Of a stretch of 64,000 bases of DNA, positions 63,717-64,000 are shown in pieces. Made by a program: the position numbers and the translations under genes. This stretch comes from Candidatus Gastranaerophilales bacterium. GTDB taxonomy: Bacteria; Cyanobacteriota; Vampirovibrionia; Gastranaerophilales; Gastranaerophilaceae. Under the pieces are notes generated by a model. That model was not told the origin of the DNA, searched no databases, and was given only the letters and a program-made list of their open reading frames with translations. The stretch's first letter is position 1; each line of letters begins with the position of its first letter. The DNA lies in NCBI GenBank assembly GCA_944323145.1, contig CALURJ010000011.1, forward strand, positions 1 through 64,000, written 5' to 3'.

Positions 63717-63995
63717 ATGAACAAAGAAGAATTAGTACAAGAAATTGCAAAAAAATCAAGTGTAACTCAAAAAGAAGCTTCAGAAGTATTGAGTGCTTTA
63801 ATTGAAACTATCCAAAAAACAGTTTCTAAAGGTAAAAAAGTTACTTTAGTCGGCTTTGGTACATTTGAATCAAGAAAAAGAGCAGCAAGAATCGGCAGAA
63901 ACCCTCAAACTGGCAAGGAATTAAAAATCCCTGCAACAACAGTTCCTGCATTTTCTGCTGGTAAAAAATTCAAAGAAGCTGTTAACAAAAAATAA
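63717..63995 (+). CDS. hup: HU-family DNA-binding protein
   Basis: 92 residues from the ATG at 63717, placed by AGAAGGAG 9 nt upstream; an upstream ATG adds nine residues containing that site and is rejected. MNKEELVQEIAKKSSVTQKEA, VTLVGFGTFESRKRAARIGRNPQTG and KIPATTVPAFSAGKKFKEAV are canonical HU. It compacts and bends DNA as a dimer. Confidence 0.97.
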   Translation: MNKEELVQEIAKKSSVTQKEASEVLSALIETIQKTVSKGKKVTLVGFGTFESRKRAARIGRNPQTGKELKIPATTVPAFSAGKKFKEAVNKK

Positions 63996-64000
63996 GCAGT

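Overview
The window is an AT-rich bacterial chromosome segment. It most likely comes from an uncultured gut relative of the Cyanobacteria (Gastranaerophilales / 'Melainabacteria'). This placement is an inference. It rests on low GC, prepilin-like proteins carrying the FTLAEVLITLGIIG signature, an RNase Y-YmdB pair, a meso-diaminopimelate-type MurE, and markers of an outer membrane (an MlaD/MCE protein and a two-partner-secretion adhesin). No rRNA is present, so the phylum is not proven.

Layout. 1-8586 is an accessory region. It holds the 5' part of one Mu/Tn-type DDE transposase (1-1004, minus), an AAA ATPase plus subtilisin-like protease pair resembling the IetAS anti-phage system (1525-4812, plus, behind a consensus promoter), and a Mu/Tn5053-like transposition operon (4829-8188, minus). 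The transposase-side end of that element, with long imperfect direct repeats, lies about 50 bp from a tRNA gene. 8587-20418 holds a nucleotidyltransferase, a giant 2441-residue protein (EF-hand-like, LysM, annexin-like, phosphothreonine-lyase-like and papain/calpain-like segments), a coiled-coil protein, aroA and three tRNAs (CAU, Lys-CUU, Ser-GGA). 20453-29811 holds small lineage-specific proteins, an acetyltransferase, a membrane EEP phosphatase, two divergent prepilin-like genes each with a 9-10 nt G/C tract near the start, and glycosyltransferases with galE and an acyltransferase. 29812-30165 looks like a type I toxin-antitoxin locus: a 21-residue hydrophobic peptide with its own promoter and a convergent antisense RNA promoter.

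30166-49230 is mostly metabolic and envelope genes: a secreted trehalose-synthase-like GH13 enzyme, an MCE protein, a histidine kinase, gdhA, a SIMPL protein, an EamA transporter, a large TPS adhesin, rpmH-rnpA, proC, a toxin-44-like protein, a GlcF-like Fe-S protein, ilvD and nagA. 49284-54249 holds murE, the PBP ftsI, an amidase and an XRE regulator. 54357-54959 holds a pentanucleotide repeat and a gene broken by an in-frame stop. 54968-63995 holds pepA, the rny-ymdB-PHP-pilin-like-LOG operon, apt, a processive glycosyltransferase and an HU protein.

How it fits together. The core is housekeeping (amino acids, peptidoglycan, RNA decay). Laid over it are surface and variable functions: prepilins with slippage tracts, a TPS adhesin, glycan enzymes, the giant effector-like protein, and conflict systems (the IetAS-like pair, the type I toxin candidate, the toxin-44-like protein). 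The strongest candidates for new biology are the 29.8-30.1 kb toxin locus, the homopolymer-controlled prepilin pair, and the lyase plus protease architecture of the giant protein.
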